A stretch of 64,000 nt of DNA, taken from positions 1 through 64,000 of the forward strand of contig JAHBTJ010000023.1 of assembly GCA_019638595.1 (NCBI GenBank), given 5' to 3'. Shown here one piece after another: positions 16,321 through 25,484 of this stretch (the stretch's first letter is position 1; every line of letters begins with the position of its first letter). This DNA is from Chitinophagaceae bacterium (GTDB lineage Bacteria > Bacteroidota > Bacteroidia > Chitinophagales > Chitinophagaceae). The translations under genes were made by a program, and so were the position numbers. The notes below the pieces were generated by a model, which searched no databases, was not told the DNA's origin, and worked only from the letters and a program-made list of their open reading frames with translations.

Positions 16321-16896
16321 TCAGAAGTTAAAGCCAATTCTTAAACCCAGCATGGATGGTTTCACCTTAGAATCGCTGTCTTTTAATTTCAGTGCCGATG
16401 CTTCGTAGCGAAGTCCTATTTCGAATTTACCCAGGTTAGCGCCAACAGAGGGTGCATAAGTAAAACCGCCTGCTTTTTGTTTTAAAACATCATCACTGTC
16501 GCCATTGGTAGAATAAAATGTATAACGGGCATATCCGGCTTCCGCCATTACAAAGAATTTTTCGGCGATGATATATTTGTATCCAAGCTTTAAGGGAATA
16601 TGTGAGCCCACTTTAAGGTCTACACTTTCCTCTTCTTCGCTAATTTTTAAAGATTTGGGAAATACAAGCATTGCCCCCGGTGTAAATGTGGCATAACCGG
16701 GGCCTGCTTTCACTGAAAAACGGGCACTGAGTCCAAACTCCGCACCAAAAGCCTCTTTCATGGCATCGTCGCCGAGTATTAAACCACTTTCAATACCAAA
16801 GCCTGCGCTGAATTTTTTACCGCCTTTTTGAGCCTGAACGGTAGTAACTGAAAATAATGCAGCAGCGGCTACAATGAGTAAAATTGATTTTTTCAT
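16321..16896 (-). CDS. Outer membrane beta-barrel protein
   Basis: The start at 16896 gives MKKSILLIVAAAALFSVTTVQAQ, a clean signal peptide; an upstream in-frame ATG at 16935 would place 13 extra residues before it. The mature part, about 168 residues, alternates short amphipathic strands (FSAGFGIESGLILGD, GLSARFSVKAGPGYATFTPGAMLVF, LKLGYKYIIAEKFFVMAEAGYARYTF) and ends LGLRIGFNF with a terminal Phe, typical of barrels recognised by BamA. It belongs to the OMP_b-brl type. Its physiological role is unknown. It has its own terminator. Confidence 0.8.
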   Translation of the reverse strand: MKKSILLIVAAAALFSVTTVQAQKGGKKFSAGFGIESGLILGDDAMKEAFGAEFGLSARFSVKAGPGYATFTPGAMLVFPKSLKISEEEESVDLKVGSHIPLKLGYKYIIAEKFFVMAEAGYARYTFYSTNGDSDDVLKQKAGGFTYAPSVGANLGKFEIGLRYEASALKLKDSDSKVKPSMLGLRIGFNF

Positions 16897-17007
16897 AGAA
16901 AATTGTTTCTTAGATAACGGGTATGGATACGTCAAATTGTATCAGCATTCCATTATTTTGCCAATTAAATGTTGATACCCAATAATTTGAACGTATGTAC
17001 CCGGGGG

Positions 17008-17502
17008 CTATTTGCGGTGCAATGTGTAATTGAGCGGCGACTCGATCAGTTGCTGGTCTTTATCAAGCATAATAATGGCAGCATCTCCTTTTTTCAGGAA
17101 ATAACGTGAATCATCCGGCTCATCGTAATTAAGAAAGTATACGGTAGCCGTGTCGTCGCCCTTCATTCCTTTAAGAATATCCCATTTGCCGTTGCTTGTA
17201 AAAGTGGTATCGCCTAATTTACCTCCAAGGTAAGTTTCGCTGAGTGTATAGGTATTGTTTTCCGCATTGGCAATATCCTGGTAGAGGATCAATTCGGTTT
17301 TAATGCCGCCGCAATCGGCGCAAGGTATAGTGCCTTCAAATGTACCGACAAGGGTTAGCTGTAAAGAATCGTATTCCCTGCCGCCGTTATTTTTAAGGGC
17401 AAGGGCAGAATTGATGTCGGCATCCGACGGTGTATTTTCAGATGTGTTGCTGCAGGCTATACAAAAAATGATAAGGCTTAAAAGCGGGAAAAACTTTTTC
17501 AT
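17008..17502 (-). CDS. NlpE-like lipoprotein
   Basis: The start at 17502 gives MKKFFPLLSLIIFCIACS, a lipoprotein signal with Cys at the lipobox. The mature part has VGTFEGTIPCADCGGIKTEL, the NlpE N-terminal domain signature with a C-x2-C pair, then YTLSETYLGG and a short strand-rich tail. In E. coli NlpE senses envelope and copper stress through the Cpx system; no CpxAR pair is present here, although the LytS/LytTR pair lies just upstream. The protein is shorter than E. coli NlpE and has only the N-terminal domain. Confidence 0.82.
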   Translation of the reverse strand: MKKFFPLLSLIIFCIACSNTSENTPSDADINSALALKNNGGREYDSLQLTLVGTFEGTIPCADCGGIKTELILYQDIANAENNTYTLSETYLGGKLGDTTFTSNGKWDILKGMKGDDTATVYFLNYDEPDDSRYFLKKGDAAIIMLDKDQQLIESPLNYTLHRK

Positions 17503-17604
17503 TCCACAGTTATCTTTCGCTAAAGATAGAAAAACTACCATCAGCAGATAGCAAGAGCGCCCTTTTTTTAAAAAAAATTATACAACTGTTAAATACCTGT
17601 TGTT

Positions 17605-17745
17605 AATGAGCTGTCAGCTATGAGCTATCAGCCGTCAGCAATTTATAGTTTAAAGTTTTTTGTTTATGGTTGTAACCTTGTAACTCGCAACCTGCAACAC
17701 TGTGTGCCGATAGCTGAAAGCCCATAGCTGATGGCTGAAAGCCAT
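17605..17745. repeat. Word-repeat mosaic after the LytTR regulator gene
   Basis: GAGCTGTCAGCTATGAGCTATCAGC is followed by ATTTATAGTTTAAAG, then CTCGCAACCTGCAAC, and then the reverse-direction words GATAGCTGAAAGCCCATAGCTGATGGCTGAAAGCC. These are the same three vocabularies as at 14366-14575. The mosaic lies between the regulator's stop codon and the NlpE-like gene. Confidence 0.7.
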
Positions 17746-17748
17746 ATC

Positions 17749-18492
17749 CTACAGCCCCAGTACCAGCTTTAGTTTCGTGTAGCCTGTTTTGCTTACGGGA
17801 ACTTTTTGCCCGGTATTGAGCAATGCAAGGTAACTTTCTTTTTCATAAGGGTCGATCCTTGTAATATGCTGCATATTGATAATATAGGACCTGTGCGATC
17901 GTACAAAAACGTGCTCATCCAAAAGCTGTTCAAAATATTGCATGGTTTTATTTTTGAGATAGGCTCCGCCGGCCGTATGAATTTTTACATAGTCATCGGC
18001 GGCTTCCAGGTATAATATATCGTGAACAGGGATGATCTTTATTTTATTGTTGGTTTTAACTACAATACGATTACTGTGCAAAGGAGTATGAGCCGCTGTT
18101 TCGAACAAGGAAGCAGAAAGCGATGGGCGTATGTTATTATCATGCTGTTGCACCCATTTCTGCATGGCCTTGTCAAATCGTTCTTTACTAAAAGGCTTTA
18201 AAAGATAATCTATGGCGTGCGCTTCAAATGCGCGTATGGCATACTCGTCAAAAGCGGTCGTAAAAATAACTGCGGGAGGTTGCTCCACCAGCTCCAGCAT
18301 TTCAAAACCGTTGATCTTAGGCATTTGTATGTCCAGGAAAATAAGATCAGGCTGATGCTGCATGATCGCTTTTACTCCTTCAAACCCGTCCTTGCATTCC
18401 TCCAGTATTTTTACCCGGCTATAGTCAGCAAGATATTCTTTCACAATATTTCTGGCTAAAGGCTCATCGTCAATAATGATCGTCTTTATCAT
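17749..18492 (-). CDS. LytTR-family response regulator
   Basis: The 247-residue protein has a receiver domain (residues 1-120) with the acidic pair DDE at 8-10, phospho-acceptor Asp54 in LIFLDIQMPK, and Lys in LLKPFSKERF. A LytTR DNA-binding domain follows at about 145-245 (DILYLEAADDYVKIHT, FVRSHRSYIINMQHITRIDPY). It overlaps the kinase gene by four bases, so the two are translated together as a two-component pair. The regulated genes are not shown by the sequence; the upstream LiaF-like cluster is a natural candidate. Confidence 0.95.
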   Translation of the reverse strand: MIKTIIIDDEPLARNIVKEYLADYSRVKILEECKDGFEGVKAIMQHQPDLIFLDIQMPKINGFEMLELVEQPPAVIFTTAFDEYAIRAFEAHAIDYLLKPFSKERFDKAMQKWVQQHDNNIRPSLSASLFETAAHTPLHSNRIVVKTNNKIKIIPVHDILYLEAADDYVKIHTAGGAYLKNKTMQYFEQLLDEHVFVRSHRSYIINMQHITRIDPYEKESYLALLNTGQKVPVSKTGYTKLKLVLGL

Positions 18493-19520
18493 TGCTGCGG
18501 AATTTTGATACGTGTAATGAATATATTTTCCTTAGCTGCGGTTTCAAGCAGATCGTTTCTTGCAAACAGCAGGTATAAGCGCCGTTGCACTGAGCTGAGT
18601 CCAAATCCCGTTCCTGTTTTAGGTTGCGACAGGCTGGAGTCAAAAGGGTTTTCCACCGTAATAACCAGTAATTTGTCCGAAATATCCGTATGCAGGCCTA
18701 TGGTGATATTTTCGGTAGTATCGTACAATCCAAATTTGATAGCGTTTTCTACCACCGGCTGTAATAGTAGTGCGGGCAGCTTACAATCAGGCGTATGCTC
18801 GTTGCTGGTTATTTTGGTAGACAACCGGTGTCCGAATCTTACCTTTTCAATATCAAGGTAAAGCTGCAGGTATTCCAGCTCTTCCGCAAGGGTAACCCAG
18901 GTATGCTCTTCTTTTTTGAGTGTGCTGCGCAGGTAATCCGACAATTGCTGTATCATCTTTCTTGCTTCCGAAGGCTGGGTTGCCACCAGGGCGCTGATAG
19001 AGTTTAAGCTGTTGAACAAAAAGTGTGGCTGTAATTGCTGTCGCAGCTTAAAGAGTTCCGCGTCCCTTGCAATCCTGTCCGATTCGTTTTTCCTTCTTTC
19101 CTGTTCCTTCTGATCTTCCTGCGAGTGCCACAATACGCTCAGCAATACTACGCATCCCAATATAAGAAAACCGATGGCCCCCCGCAGTTGAATGGTTTCA
19201 TTAAAATGCGTATAAACAGTTTCGTCAGCCATTTGAAAAAGGGATATCCTGGTTAAGGCTACCCACGCCAGAGTAAAAGCTATACACAGCAGCAGCAGCG
19301 AAGTAACCTGGTCTTTACGCGGCAGGTAATAGCTTAATGCCACAATCACCAGCAACCCGGTTATGGCAAGTAATCCATTGCTGATAACGCTGTCGGCCCA
19401 CGCGTTGCGGGCGCTGTATCCCAGCTCCTGTAATACCCATGCATGCACGCCGCTCCACAGTATCCAGAAGCCTGTGTAGTAGAGCTTATACCTGTAGGTT
19501 GATAAAGCGGTTAGAGGCAC
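18489..19520 (-). CDS. LytS/YehU-type sensor histidine kinase
   Basis: The 343-residue kinase has four hydrophobic segments in residues 1-135, a short coiled linker (QEDQKEQERRKNESDRIARDAEL), and the His_kinase motif LQPHFLFNSLNSISAL with phosphorylated His166. The ATP-binding domain shows LLLQPVVENAIKFG (N box) and GTGFGLSSVQRRL (G box). It lacks a large extracellular sensor, so the signal is probably sensed in or near the membrane. It is partnered with the overlapping LytTR regulator. Confidence 0.93.
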   Translation of the reverse strand: MPLTALSTYRYKLYYTGFWILWSGVHAWVLQELGYSARNAWADSVISNGLLAITGLLVIVALSYYLPRKDQVTSLLLLCIAFTLAWVALTRISLFQMADETVYTHFNETIQLRGAIGFLILGCVVLLSVLWHSQEDQKEQERRKNESDRIARDAELFKLRQQLQPHFLFNSLNSISALVATQPSEARKMIQQLSDYLRSTLKKEEHTWVTLAEELEYLQLYLDIEKVRFGHRLSTKITSNEHTPDCKLPALLLQPVVENAIKFGLYDTTENITIGLHTDISDKLLVITVENPFDSSLSQPKTGTGFGLSSVQRRLYLLFARNDLLETAAKENIFITRIKIPQQ

Positions 19521-19530
19521 AGTTATATGT

Positions 19531-19890
19531 TTACAATGTTTCTAATAAGCGCAGGGAGGGATTCATTTTGAGATAAGCCGCCCGCCTGTGTATCAGCTCC
19601 GTATACTGGTCGCCGTTATCTTTTTCTTCTATGCGGCTGTATACTTCCGCCCCGTCTGTCATTTCTGTAATGCTGAACAGATCCGTTACATTAATAAACT
19701 TCCATTGTACCAGCTTGTCGGCTGTATTATAAAAGCAATCTTCTTCCTGCTGCCCTATAGCATAAGCTTTATGCAAGGCTTCTTTTTCATTGGTTGCCGC
19801 CACCAATCTTAGCTGTTCGTCAAATTGAGGGGTATGATCCCCTTCGCCGCATACAATGCGGTAAACTATTTTAGCCAGGAACCAGTTCAT
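19531..19890 (-). CDS. DUF4288-family protein
   Basis: The 119-residue soluble protein starts MNWFLAKIVYRIVCGEG and contains LVAATNEKEALHKAYAIGQQEE and WKFINVTDLFSI, the pattern of DUF4288, small proteins of unknown function. It sits 10 bases upstream of the kinase gene and 21 bases downstream of the LiaF-like gene, all on the minus strand. It is therefore likely part of one transcript with them. No catalytic motif is evident. Confidence 0.85.
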   Translation of the reverse strand: MNWFLAKIVYRIVCGEGDHTPQFDEQLRLVAATNEKEALHKAYAIGQQEEDCFYNTADKLVQWKFINVTDLFSITEMTDGAEVYSRIEEKDNGDQYTELIHRRAAYLKMNPSLRLLETL

Positions 19891-19911
19891 GCTGCTTTGG
19901 TTTTAAAATGG

Positions 19912-20703
19912 TTAATAACTTTTGATTTCAATGCCACCGAATATGGAAGTGCCATCAATCGTGAGCACTTTATTGGGGTCGGGCATAATGTTCATGATAT
20001 TGCGTTTGTCCTCAAATCCGCCAAAAATAGAGGTAGCGGTAGATTTAATGGTCCAGTGCGCGGGAACGATCAGCTTGGTGCCGCCAAATATTTGGGTAAT
20101 ATCGAGGTGAACAACGCCATTGATGTCTGCCTGGGCGCAGTTAATTTCTGTTCCTCCCATAAAGTTGGTAATGTCGCCTCCCTGAAAGTTTTTGGAAAAA
20201 ATTACTTTTTTGGCGCTTCCCAATATAGAAGTGATCTCTACAAATTCATCTGTTCCCTTTTTGTTTTTCGTTTTTGTCGCCTCTGCGTCGGCATATGCTT
20301 CTTCCGTATTGCTGAAGCCCATATATTTTTTTTCATCATTATAAAGATCCCGGTGCTCCCTGATCCATTTTTTACGCCTGCCGGCCCCGGCGATCATGAA
20401 TAGTCCCGCGGCTATAATTACCATTGGCCATATAAACGGCCTGAGGTTTACTCCCGGGATCACTTTATCTGCCAGGAATATGCTGCCCAGTCCAATGAGA
20501 ATGATCCAGCCCGGGCCACGAAAACCATGTTTCAGTCCTATGAAAATACCTACCAGTATCAGGATCATCGGCCAGCTCATGATCCAGGAAGGAAAATCGA
20601 GAAGGGTTTGACGCAGGATGGCAGCTACTCCTATTACCAGTAAAAACAAACCCGCCAGCACCGTTCCTGTCTTGCTTTCATTCTCAAACCTGTTGCGTTT
20701 CAT
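19912..20703 (-). CDS. LiaF-like membrane protein (DUF5668 with cell-wall-active antibiotics response C-terminus)
   Basis: The 263-residue protein has four N-terminal membrane helices: TVLAGLFLLVIGVAAIL, SWPMILILVGIFIGL, WIILIGLGSIFLAD, and WPMVIIAAGLFMI. A soluble C-terminal beta-rich domain has repeats of the form SILGSAKKVIFSKNFQGGDI, FMGGTEINC, IFGGTKLIVP and IFGGFEDKR, as in LiaF. In Firmicutes, LiaF inhibits the LiaSR envelope-stress pair. Here it leads a cluster with a kinase and a LytTR regulator, an analogous but not homologous pairing (inference). Confidence 0.88.
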   Translation of the reverse strand: MKRNRFENESKTGTVLAGLFLLVIGVAAILRQTLLDFPSWIMSWPMILILVGIFIGLKHGFRGPGWIILIGLGSIFLADKVIPGVNLRPFIWPMVIIAAGLFMIAGAGRRKKWIREHRDLYNDEKKYMGFSNTEEAYADAEATKTKNKKGTDEFVEITSILGSAKKVIFSKNFQGGDITNFMGGTEINCAQADINGVVHLDITQIFGGTKLIVPAHWTIKSTATSIFGGFEDKRNIMNIMPDPNKVLTIDGTSIFGGIEIKSY

Positions 20704-20776
20704 ATTATTCCGTTATTTTACACAAATCTATAATTACCATGTGCCGTATACAAATGCATATAGGCTACCGTGTTCA

Positions 20777-20813
20777 TTTTTCCGGTAAAACCCGCTGTTT
20801 TTCCGGTAAAACC
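20777..20813. promoter_or_regulatory. Two 16-bp direct repeats spaced exactly 21 bp
   Basis: TTTTTCCGGTAAAACC occurs at 20777-20792 and again at 20798-20813. Each copy is roughly dyad-symmetric around CCGG. The 21-bp period equals two helical turns. The site is about 75-110 bases upstream of the LiaF-like gene start and about 175 bases before atpB, so it could be an operator for either, more likely the former. Confidence 0.5.
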
Positions 20814-20959
20814 GGGTGGCTGGCCCTGGTTGGATGGTAAAGCAGGAAGGTGCAGGGCGCGCAAAGGCTTTTATGCTGCTGAAAAGCTGCAATTATCCAT
20901 CAATAAAATAAATTCCCTATTTCGTATTTCAGATATTATTATTTCTGGCCTTCAACTCC

Positions 20960-20967
20960 TATCTTTG
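20960..20967 (+). promoter_or_regulatory. Candidate -7 box TATCTTTG for the atp operon
   Basis: TATCTTTG matches TAnnTTTG exactly and lies 19 bases before the atpB ATG. No clear TTG -33 element at the expected distance was found. Confidence 0.6.
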
Positions 20968-20986
20968 CGCCAAATTTCAGGACAGC

Positions 20987-22093
20987 ATGTTGTCAAAGAG
21001 CGTCAAATCCTTGTTGGTAGCGGTTTTCAGCTTATTTATAATTTTTAATTCTAATGTATCTTTTGCCCAGGAAAATGGCAAGGAACATCATCCGTCTGAA
21101 AATAAAGAACAGGAAGGAGATTTTGATGTGACAGGCTTTATTCTCGACCACGTTAAAGACCATCATAGCTGGCATTTATGGGGTCATACTTCGCTTCCCC
21201 TGCCGGTTATTATAAAAACCGATAAAGGATTTGAGGTTTTTTCTTCTTCAAAATTATCCGGCGAACATCATGAGCCGGTTGTTTACCAGGGCAATTATGC
21301 CTATAAGCTGGTAGAGGGTAAAATTAAAATTGTAAATGCCGACGGCTCTGTAAATGAAGAAGATTCTAAAAAAGTGTTTGATATCTCTATTACCAAGAAT
21401 GTAGCTTCTATGTTTTTGACCATGCTGCTGCTGATATGGATCTTTACCAGCGTAGCCAGGGCATATCAAAGAACCGGTGTAAAATCAGCTCCCAAAGGAT
21501 TCCAGTCTTTTATTGAGCCTGTTATATTATTTGTAAGAGATGAAGTAGCAAAACCTTACCTGGGCCATCAGTATGCGAGGTTTATGCCTTTTCTTTTAAC
21601 TATTTTCTTTTTCATTTGGATCAACAACCTGCTGGGGCTGGTTCCGTTTTTCCCCGGTGGCGCTAACCTGAGTGGTAATATCGCTTTTACGCTTGCACTG
21701 GCGATCTTTACATTCGTAATAGTGAATGTAAATGGCAAAAAGGATTACTGGAAACATATCTTCTGGATGCCGGGTTTACCAACAGCCATGAAGATATTCC
21801 TGATGCCTATTGAGATACTGGGTGTTTTTATTAAGCCCATATCACTCACTATCCGGTTATTTGCCAATATAACAGCAGGGCACATTTTAGTGATGAGCCT
21901 GGTATCGCTGATATTCATTTTTAAATCGGTAGCTGCTTCGGCAATGGCAGTGCCGTTCACTGTTTTTATTAGTGTGATTGAGCTGCTGGTGGGCTTTCTG
22001 CAGGCATTTATTTTCGCAATGTTATCCGCTTTATATATAGGAATGGCTATTGAAGAGCATCACGATCATCATGAGGATATTCCTGTAATATAG
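20987..22093 (+). CDS. atpB: ATP synthase F0 subunit a
   Basis: Subunit a forms the proton channel beside the c ring. The 368-residue protein has a signal peptide-like start (LLVAVFSLFIIFNSNVSFAQ) and a roughly 100-residue N-terminal region that E. coli lacks; this extension is usual in Bacteroidota. The membrane core contains the essential Arg in ISLTIRLFANITAGHILV and the C-terminal IELLVGFLQAFIFAMLSALYIG. His-rich patches occur at both ends. First gene of atpBEFHA. Confidence 0.96.
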   Translation: MLSKSVKSLLVAVFSLFIIFNSNVSFAQENGKEHHPSENKEQEGDFDVTGFILDHVKDHHSWHLWGHTSLPLPVIIKTDKGFEVFSSSKLSGEHHEPVVYQGNYAYKLVEGKIKIVNADGSVNEEDSKKVFDISITKNVASMFLTMLLLIWIFTSVARAYQRTGVKSAPKGFQSFIEPVILFVRDEVAKPYLGHQYARFMPFLLTIFFFIWINNLLGLVPFFPGGANLSGNIAFTLALAIFTFVIVNVNGKKDYWKHIFWMPGLPTAMKIFLMPIEILGVFIKPISLTIRLFANITAGHILVMSLVSLIFIFKSVAASAMAVPFTVFISVIELLVGFLQAFIFAMLSALYIGMAIEEHHDHHEDIPVI

Positions 22094-22130
22094 CAGTATG
22101 AAAACGTTTTTATTCACTTTTAAATATTAA

Positions 22131-22355
<225 letters not shown>

Positions 22356-22444
22356 GACACTGAACGTCTTGTACGGGCTTTAAGCAAAGGGCGGACAAGC
22401 CTGTACTTCTTTTGATCTTTTTCTAAAGTATAATATAACCACAT

Positions 22445-22954
22445 ATGTTTCTTGAAATAAATCCATTGGTACTTCCAGACCCGGGGTTATTGATATGGTC
22501 AACGCTTGCATTCCTGATCCTTTTATTCGTACTGGGTAAATTTGCCTGGAAGCCCATTATGAAAGCGATCGGGGAAAGAGAAAAAGGTATTAACGATGCC
22601 ATTGCTACCGCCGAAAAAGTGAAAGCGGAAATGGCGCAGTTGAAAAGCGATAATGAAAAATTGCTGGCCGAGGCAAGAGAAGAAAGAGCACAGATATTGT
22701 CGGAAGCAAAAGCCATTAAAGACAAGATAATCGCCGATGCCAAAGAACAGGCCAAGGCAGAAGCCGCTAAAATTCAGGCGGAAACATATCAAAGCATTGA
22801 AAACCAGAAAATGGCGGCTATGGTTGACCTGAAAAACCAGGTGGGAAGCCTGGTAGTGGAAGTAGCTGAAAAAGTGCTTCGCCGCGAGTTACACGATAAA
22901 GCACAGCAGGAAAACTATATCAAACAGCTTAGCAACGAAATAAAGCTGAACTAA
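22445..22954 (+). CDS. atpF: ATP synthase F0 subunit b
   Basis: Subunit b is the peripheral stalk that links F0 to F1. The 169-residue protein has one N-terminal membrane helix (LIWSTLAFLILLFVLGKF), then a long charged coiled coil rich in Ala, Lys and Glu (EKVKAEMAQLKSDNEKLLAEAREERAQILSEAKAI), and the delta-contacting end. Length and layout are normal. It is followed after 44 bases by atpH; that gap is made of AT-rich words. Confidence 0.95.
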   Translation: MFLEINPLVLPDPGLLIWSTLAFLILLFVLGKFAWKPIMKAIGEREKGINDAIATAEKVKAEMAQLKSDNEKLLAEAREERAQILSEAKAIKDKIIADAKEQAKAEAAKIQAETYQSIENQKMAAMVDLKNQVGSLVVEVAEKVLRRELHDKAQQENYIKQLSNEIKLN

Positions 22955-22998
22955 GGTTCAAATCAAAAATCAGAAATTAAAAATCATAAATCACTAAA
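22955..22998 (+). repeat. AT-rich word run between atpF and atpH
   Basis: The gap reads as variants of TCAAATCAAAAATCAGAAATTAAAAATCATAAATCA. It resembles the GATTTGAAATTTG vocabulary in reverse complement, but inside an operon. It could equally be an A-rich translation enhancer. Confidence 0.35.
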
Positions 22999-23562
22999 AT
23001 GCTTCAGCCCCGTTTAGCCGGACGATACGCCAAAAGCCTGATTGACCTGGCTCTTGAGCACAACCAGTTGGAAGCAGTGCATGCTGACATGTTGTTTTTA
23101 CAGTCGGTTTGCAAGCAAAGCAGGGAATTTGTGAGCCTGATGCGGAGTCCGATAGTGCAGGCAGACAAAAAGCTTGCTATTATTGAAGCTATAGCAGGCA
23201 ATAAGATCAGTAAGCTGACCAATTCTTTTAATAAGTTGCTTGTGCAAAAAGGCCGCGAAGGTATTTTTACCGAAATTATAGCGGCGGTTATAGAGCAATA
23301 CAATAAGATCAAGGACATTCACCAGGTGAAGCTTACCACCGCTCAGCCTATCAGCGCCGAGCTGCGCGCCTCTATTGAAAATAAGCTAAAGACCGAAACA
23401 GGACTGGCGAATATTGAGCTGGAAACGGTTGTAAAAGATGAATTGATTGGCGGTTTTGTACTGGAGTTCGACAACAACCTGGTAGATGCCAGTATATTAC
23501 GCGATTTAAAAGATATTCAAAAACAATTCCGCAATAACGAGTATGTAAGAAATATCCGTTAG
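22999..23562 (+). CDS. atpH: ATP synthase F1 subunit delta
   Basis: Delta (OSCP) joins the stalk to the alpha3beta3 head. The 187-residue protein begins MLQPRLAGRYAKSLIDLALEHNQLEAVHADM and has the C-terminal signature VVKDELIGGFVLEFDNNLVDASILRDLKDIQKQF. Length is standard. It sits between atpF and atpA as in most bacterial operons. Confidence 0.95.
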   Translation: MLQPRLAGRYAKSLIDLALEHNQLEAVHADMLFLQSVCKQSREFVSLMRSPIVQADKKLAIIEAIAGNKISKLTNSFNKLLVQKGREGIFTEIIAAVIEQYNKIKDIHQVKLTTAQPISAELRASIENKLKTETGLANIELETVVKDELIGGFVLEFDNNLVDASILRDLKDIQKQFRNNEYVRNIR

Positions 23563-23621
23563 CGTAATTATTAACGATTCAGAAATTTCATTAAACACTA
23601 TAAACTAAAAGATAAAGATAT

Positions 23622-25199
23622 ATGGCAGAGATTAAGCCCGACGAAATAAGTGCGATACTGCGCCAGCAGTTAAGCAATTTTAATGCAGGCGCCGACCTGG
23701 AAGAAGTAGGCACTGTATTACAGGTTGGTGATGGTATAGCCCGCATTTACGGCTTAAACAACGTACGTGCCGGTGAGCTTGTAGAGTTCGAGAATGGTGT
23801 AAAAGCCGTTGCGTTAAACCTTGAAGAGGATAACGTAGGGGTGGTATTGATGGGTGAATCGAGCGAAGTTAAAGAAGGTAATAAAGTAAAAAGAACCGGT
23901 AACATCGCGTCATTAAAAGTAGGCGAAGGTGTTGTTGGCAGGGTAATTAATGTATTGGGTGAGCCGATAGATGGTAAAGGACCCATTAAGGGAGAAACTT
24001 ACGATATGCCTTTGGAGCGTAAGGCGCCTGGCGTTATCTATCGTGAGCCGGTAAAAGAACCCCTGCAAACGGGTATCAAGGCGATTGACGCTATGATCCC
24101 TATCGGCCGCGGGCAGCGCGAGCTGATCATTGGCGACCGCCAAACGGGAAAAACGGCTATCGCTATTGACACTATTATCAATCAAAAAGAATTTCATAAG
24201 GCAGGAAAAACCGTTTACTGTATATATGTAGCGTGTGGTCAAAAAGCGTCTACTATTGCCAACGTAATGAAAACGCTGGAAGACAACGGAGCGATGGAGT
24301 ATACCGTAATAGTAGCGGCATCGGCTTCGGATCCTGCACCGCAACAGTTCTTTGCTCCGTATGCCGGCGCAGCTATTGGTGAATTTTTCCGCGATACCGG
24401 TCGCCCTGCATTGATAGTATATGATGATTTGAGTAAGCAGGCTGTAGCGTACCGCGAAGTATCGCTGCTGTTACGTCGCCCGCCCGGTCGTGAGGCTTAT
24501 CCCGGAGACGTATTTTACCTGCATAGCCGTTTGCTGGAAAGAGCTGCGAAAGTTATTAATGACGACGCGGTAGCCAAAAACATGAACGATGTTCCTGCAA
24601 GTATTAAGCACCTCGTAAAAGGCGGAGGATCTTTAACTGCATTACCCATCATTGAAACACAGGCCGGCGATGTATCCGCGTATATTCCAACGAATGTGAT
24701 CTCTATTACCGACGGGCAGATATTCCTGGAATCGAACCTGTTCAATGCCGGTATACGCCCCGCGATCAACGTAGGTATTTCGGTTAGTCGTGTGGGTGGT
24801 AATGCCCAGATCAAATCCATGAAAAAAGTAGCAGGTACGCTTAAATTAGACCAGGCGCTTTACCGTGAGCTGGAGGCCTTCTCTAAATTTGGCGGCGATC
24901 TTGACGCTGCTACCAAATCGGTAATTGACAAAGGCGCCCGCAACGTGGAAATCCTGAAGCAACCTCAATATTCTCCGTTCAGTGTTGAAAAGCAGGTAGC
25001 TATTATATACCTGGGTACGCAGGGAGCGCTGAGAGACGTTCCTGTAAATAAAGTAAAGGAGTTCGAAGAGCTGTTTTTACTGGAAATGGAAAATAAGCTG
25101 CCGGAAGTATTAGCTGAGTTTAAACGCGGCAATCTTCCCGAAGAAGGCATCAAAAAAATGACAGAGCTGGCTAAAGGCCTGATGTCAAGATATAAATGA
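23622..25199 (+). CDS. atpA: ATP synthase F1 subunit alpha
   Basis: Alpha is the non-catalytic nucleotide-binding subunit. The 525-residue sequence contains the Walker A motif GDRQTGKTA, the family signature region [33 protein letters not shown], and a complete helical C-terminus ending KGLMSRYK. It is the last gene before a strong terminator, so atpG, atpD and atpC must lie elsewhere in the genome. Confidence 0.97.
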   Translation: MAEIKPDEISAILRQQLSNFNAGADLEEVGTVLQVGDGIARIYGLNNVRAGELVEFENGVKAVALNLEEDNVGVVLMGESSEVKEGNKVKRTGNIASLKVGEGVVGRVINVLGEPIDGKGPIKGETYDMPLERKAPGVIYREPVKEPLQTGIKAIDAMIPIGRGQRELIIGDRQTGKTAIAIDTIINQKEFHKAGKTVYCIYVACGQKASTIANVMKTLEDNGAMEYTVIVAASASDPAPQQFFAPYAGAAIGEFFRDTGRPALIVYDDLSKQAVAYREVSLLLRRPPGREAYPGDVFYLHSRLLERAAKVINDDAVAKNMNDVPASIKHLVKGGGSLTALPIIETQAGDVSAYIPTNVISITDGQIFLESNLFNAGIRPAINVGISVSRVGGNAQIKSMKKVAGTLKLDQALYRELEAFSKFGGDLDAATKSVIDKGARNVEILKQPQYSPFSVEKQVAIIYLGTQGALRDVPVNKVKEFEELFLLEMENKLPEVLAEFKRGNLPEEGIKKMTELAKGLMSRYK

Positions 25200-25232
25200 T
25201 ATTAATTATCTATAAGTTTTATGAAGTATGTG

Positions 25233-25262
25233 AAGCCCCGGTTTTCCGGGGCTTTTTCTTTT
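25233..25262 (+). terminator. Intrinsic terminator of the atp operon
   Basis: AGCCCCGG and CCGGGGCT pair perfectly around TTTT (25234-25253) and are followed by TTTTTCTTTTC. It is a strong, classic terminator 35 bases after atpA. Confidence 0.92.
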
Positions 25263-25432
25263 CTTATGCCCCTCGTAATTTTTTCCATATACTTAGAAAG
25301 GCTGTAGGTGCGTTATTTAAAATATTGTAAGAGTATTCTTTTATACTATTGATATATGCTAATTGAAAAAACTACCAATCGAAGAAAAGAAAGCTTCGAT
25401 CGAAATGACCAAAAACTAAATGGTTGCACTTA

Positions 25433-25440
25433 TACCTTTG
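25433..25440 (+). promoter_or_regulatory. Candidate -7 box TACCTTTG upstream of the T9SS protein gene
   Basis: TACCTTTG exactly fits TAnnTTTG and lies 44 bases before the first ATG at 25485. The -33 box is not evident. Confidence 0.4.
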
Positions 25441-25484
25441 TTGGGTAGAACCATTTATAGAAGATCATGTCCTTCCTATGAAAA

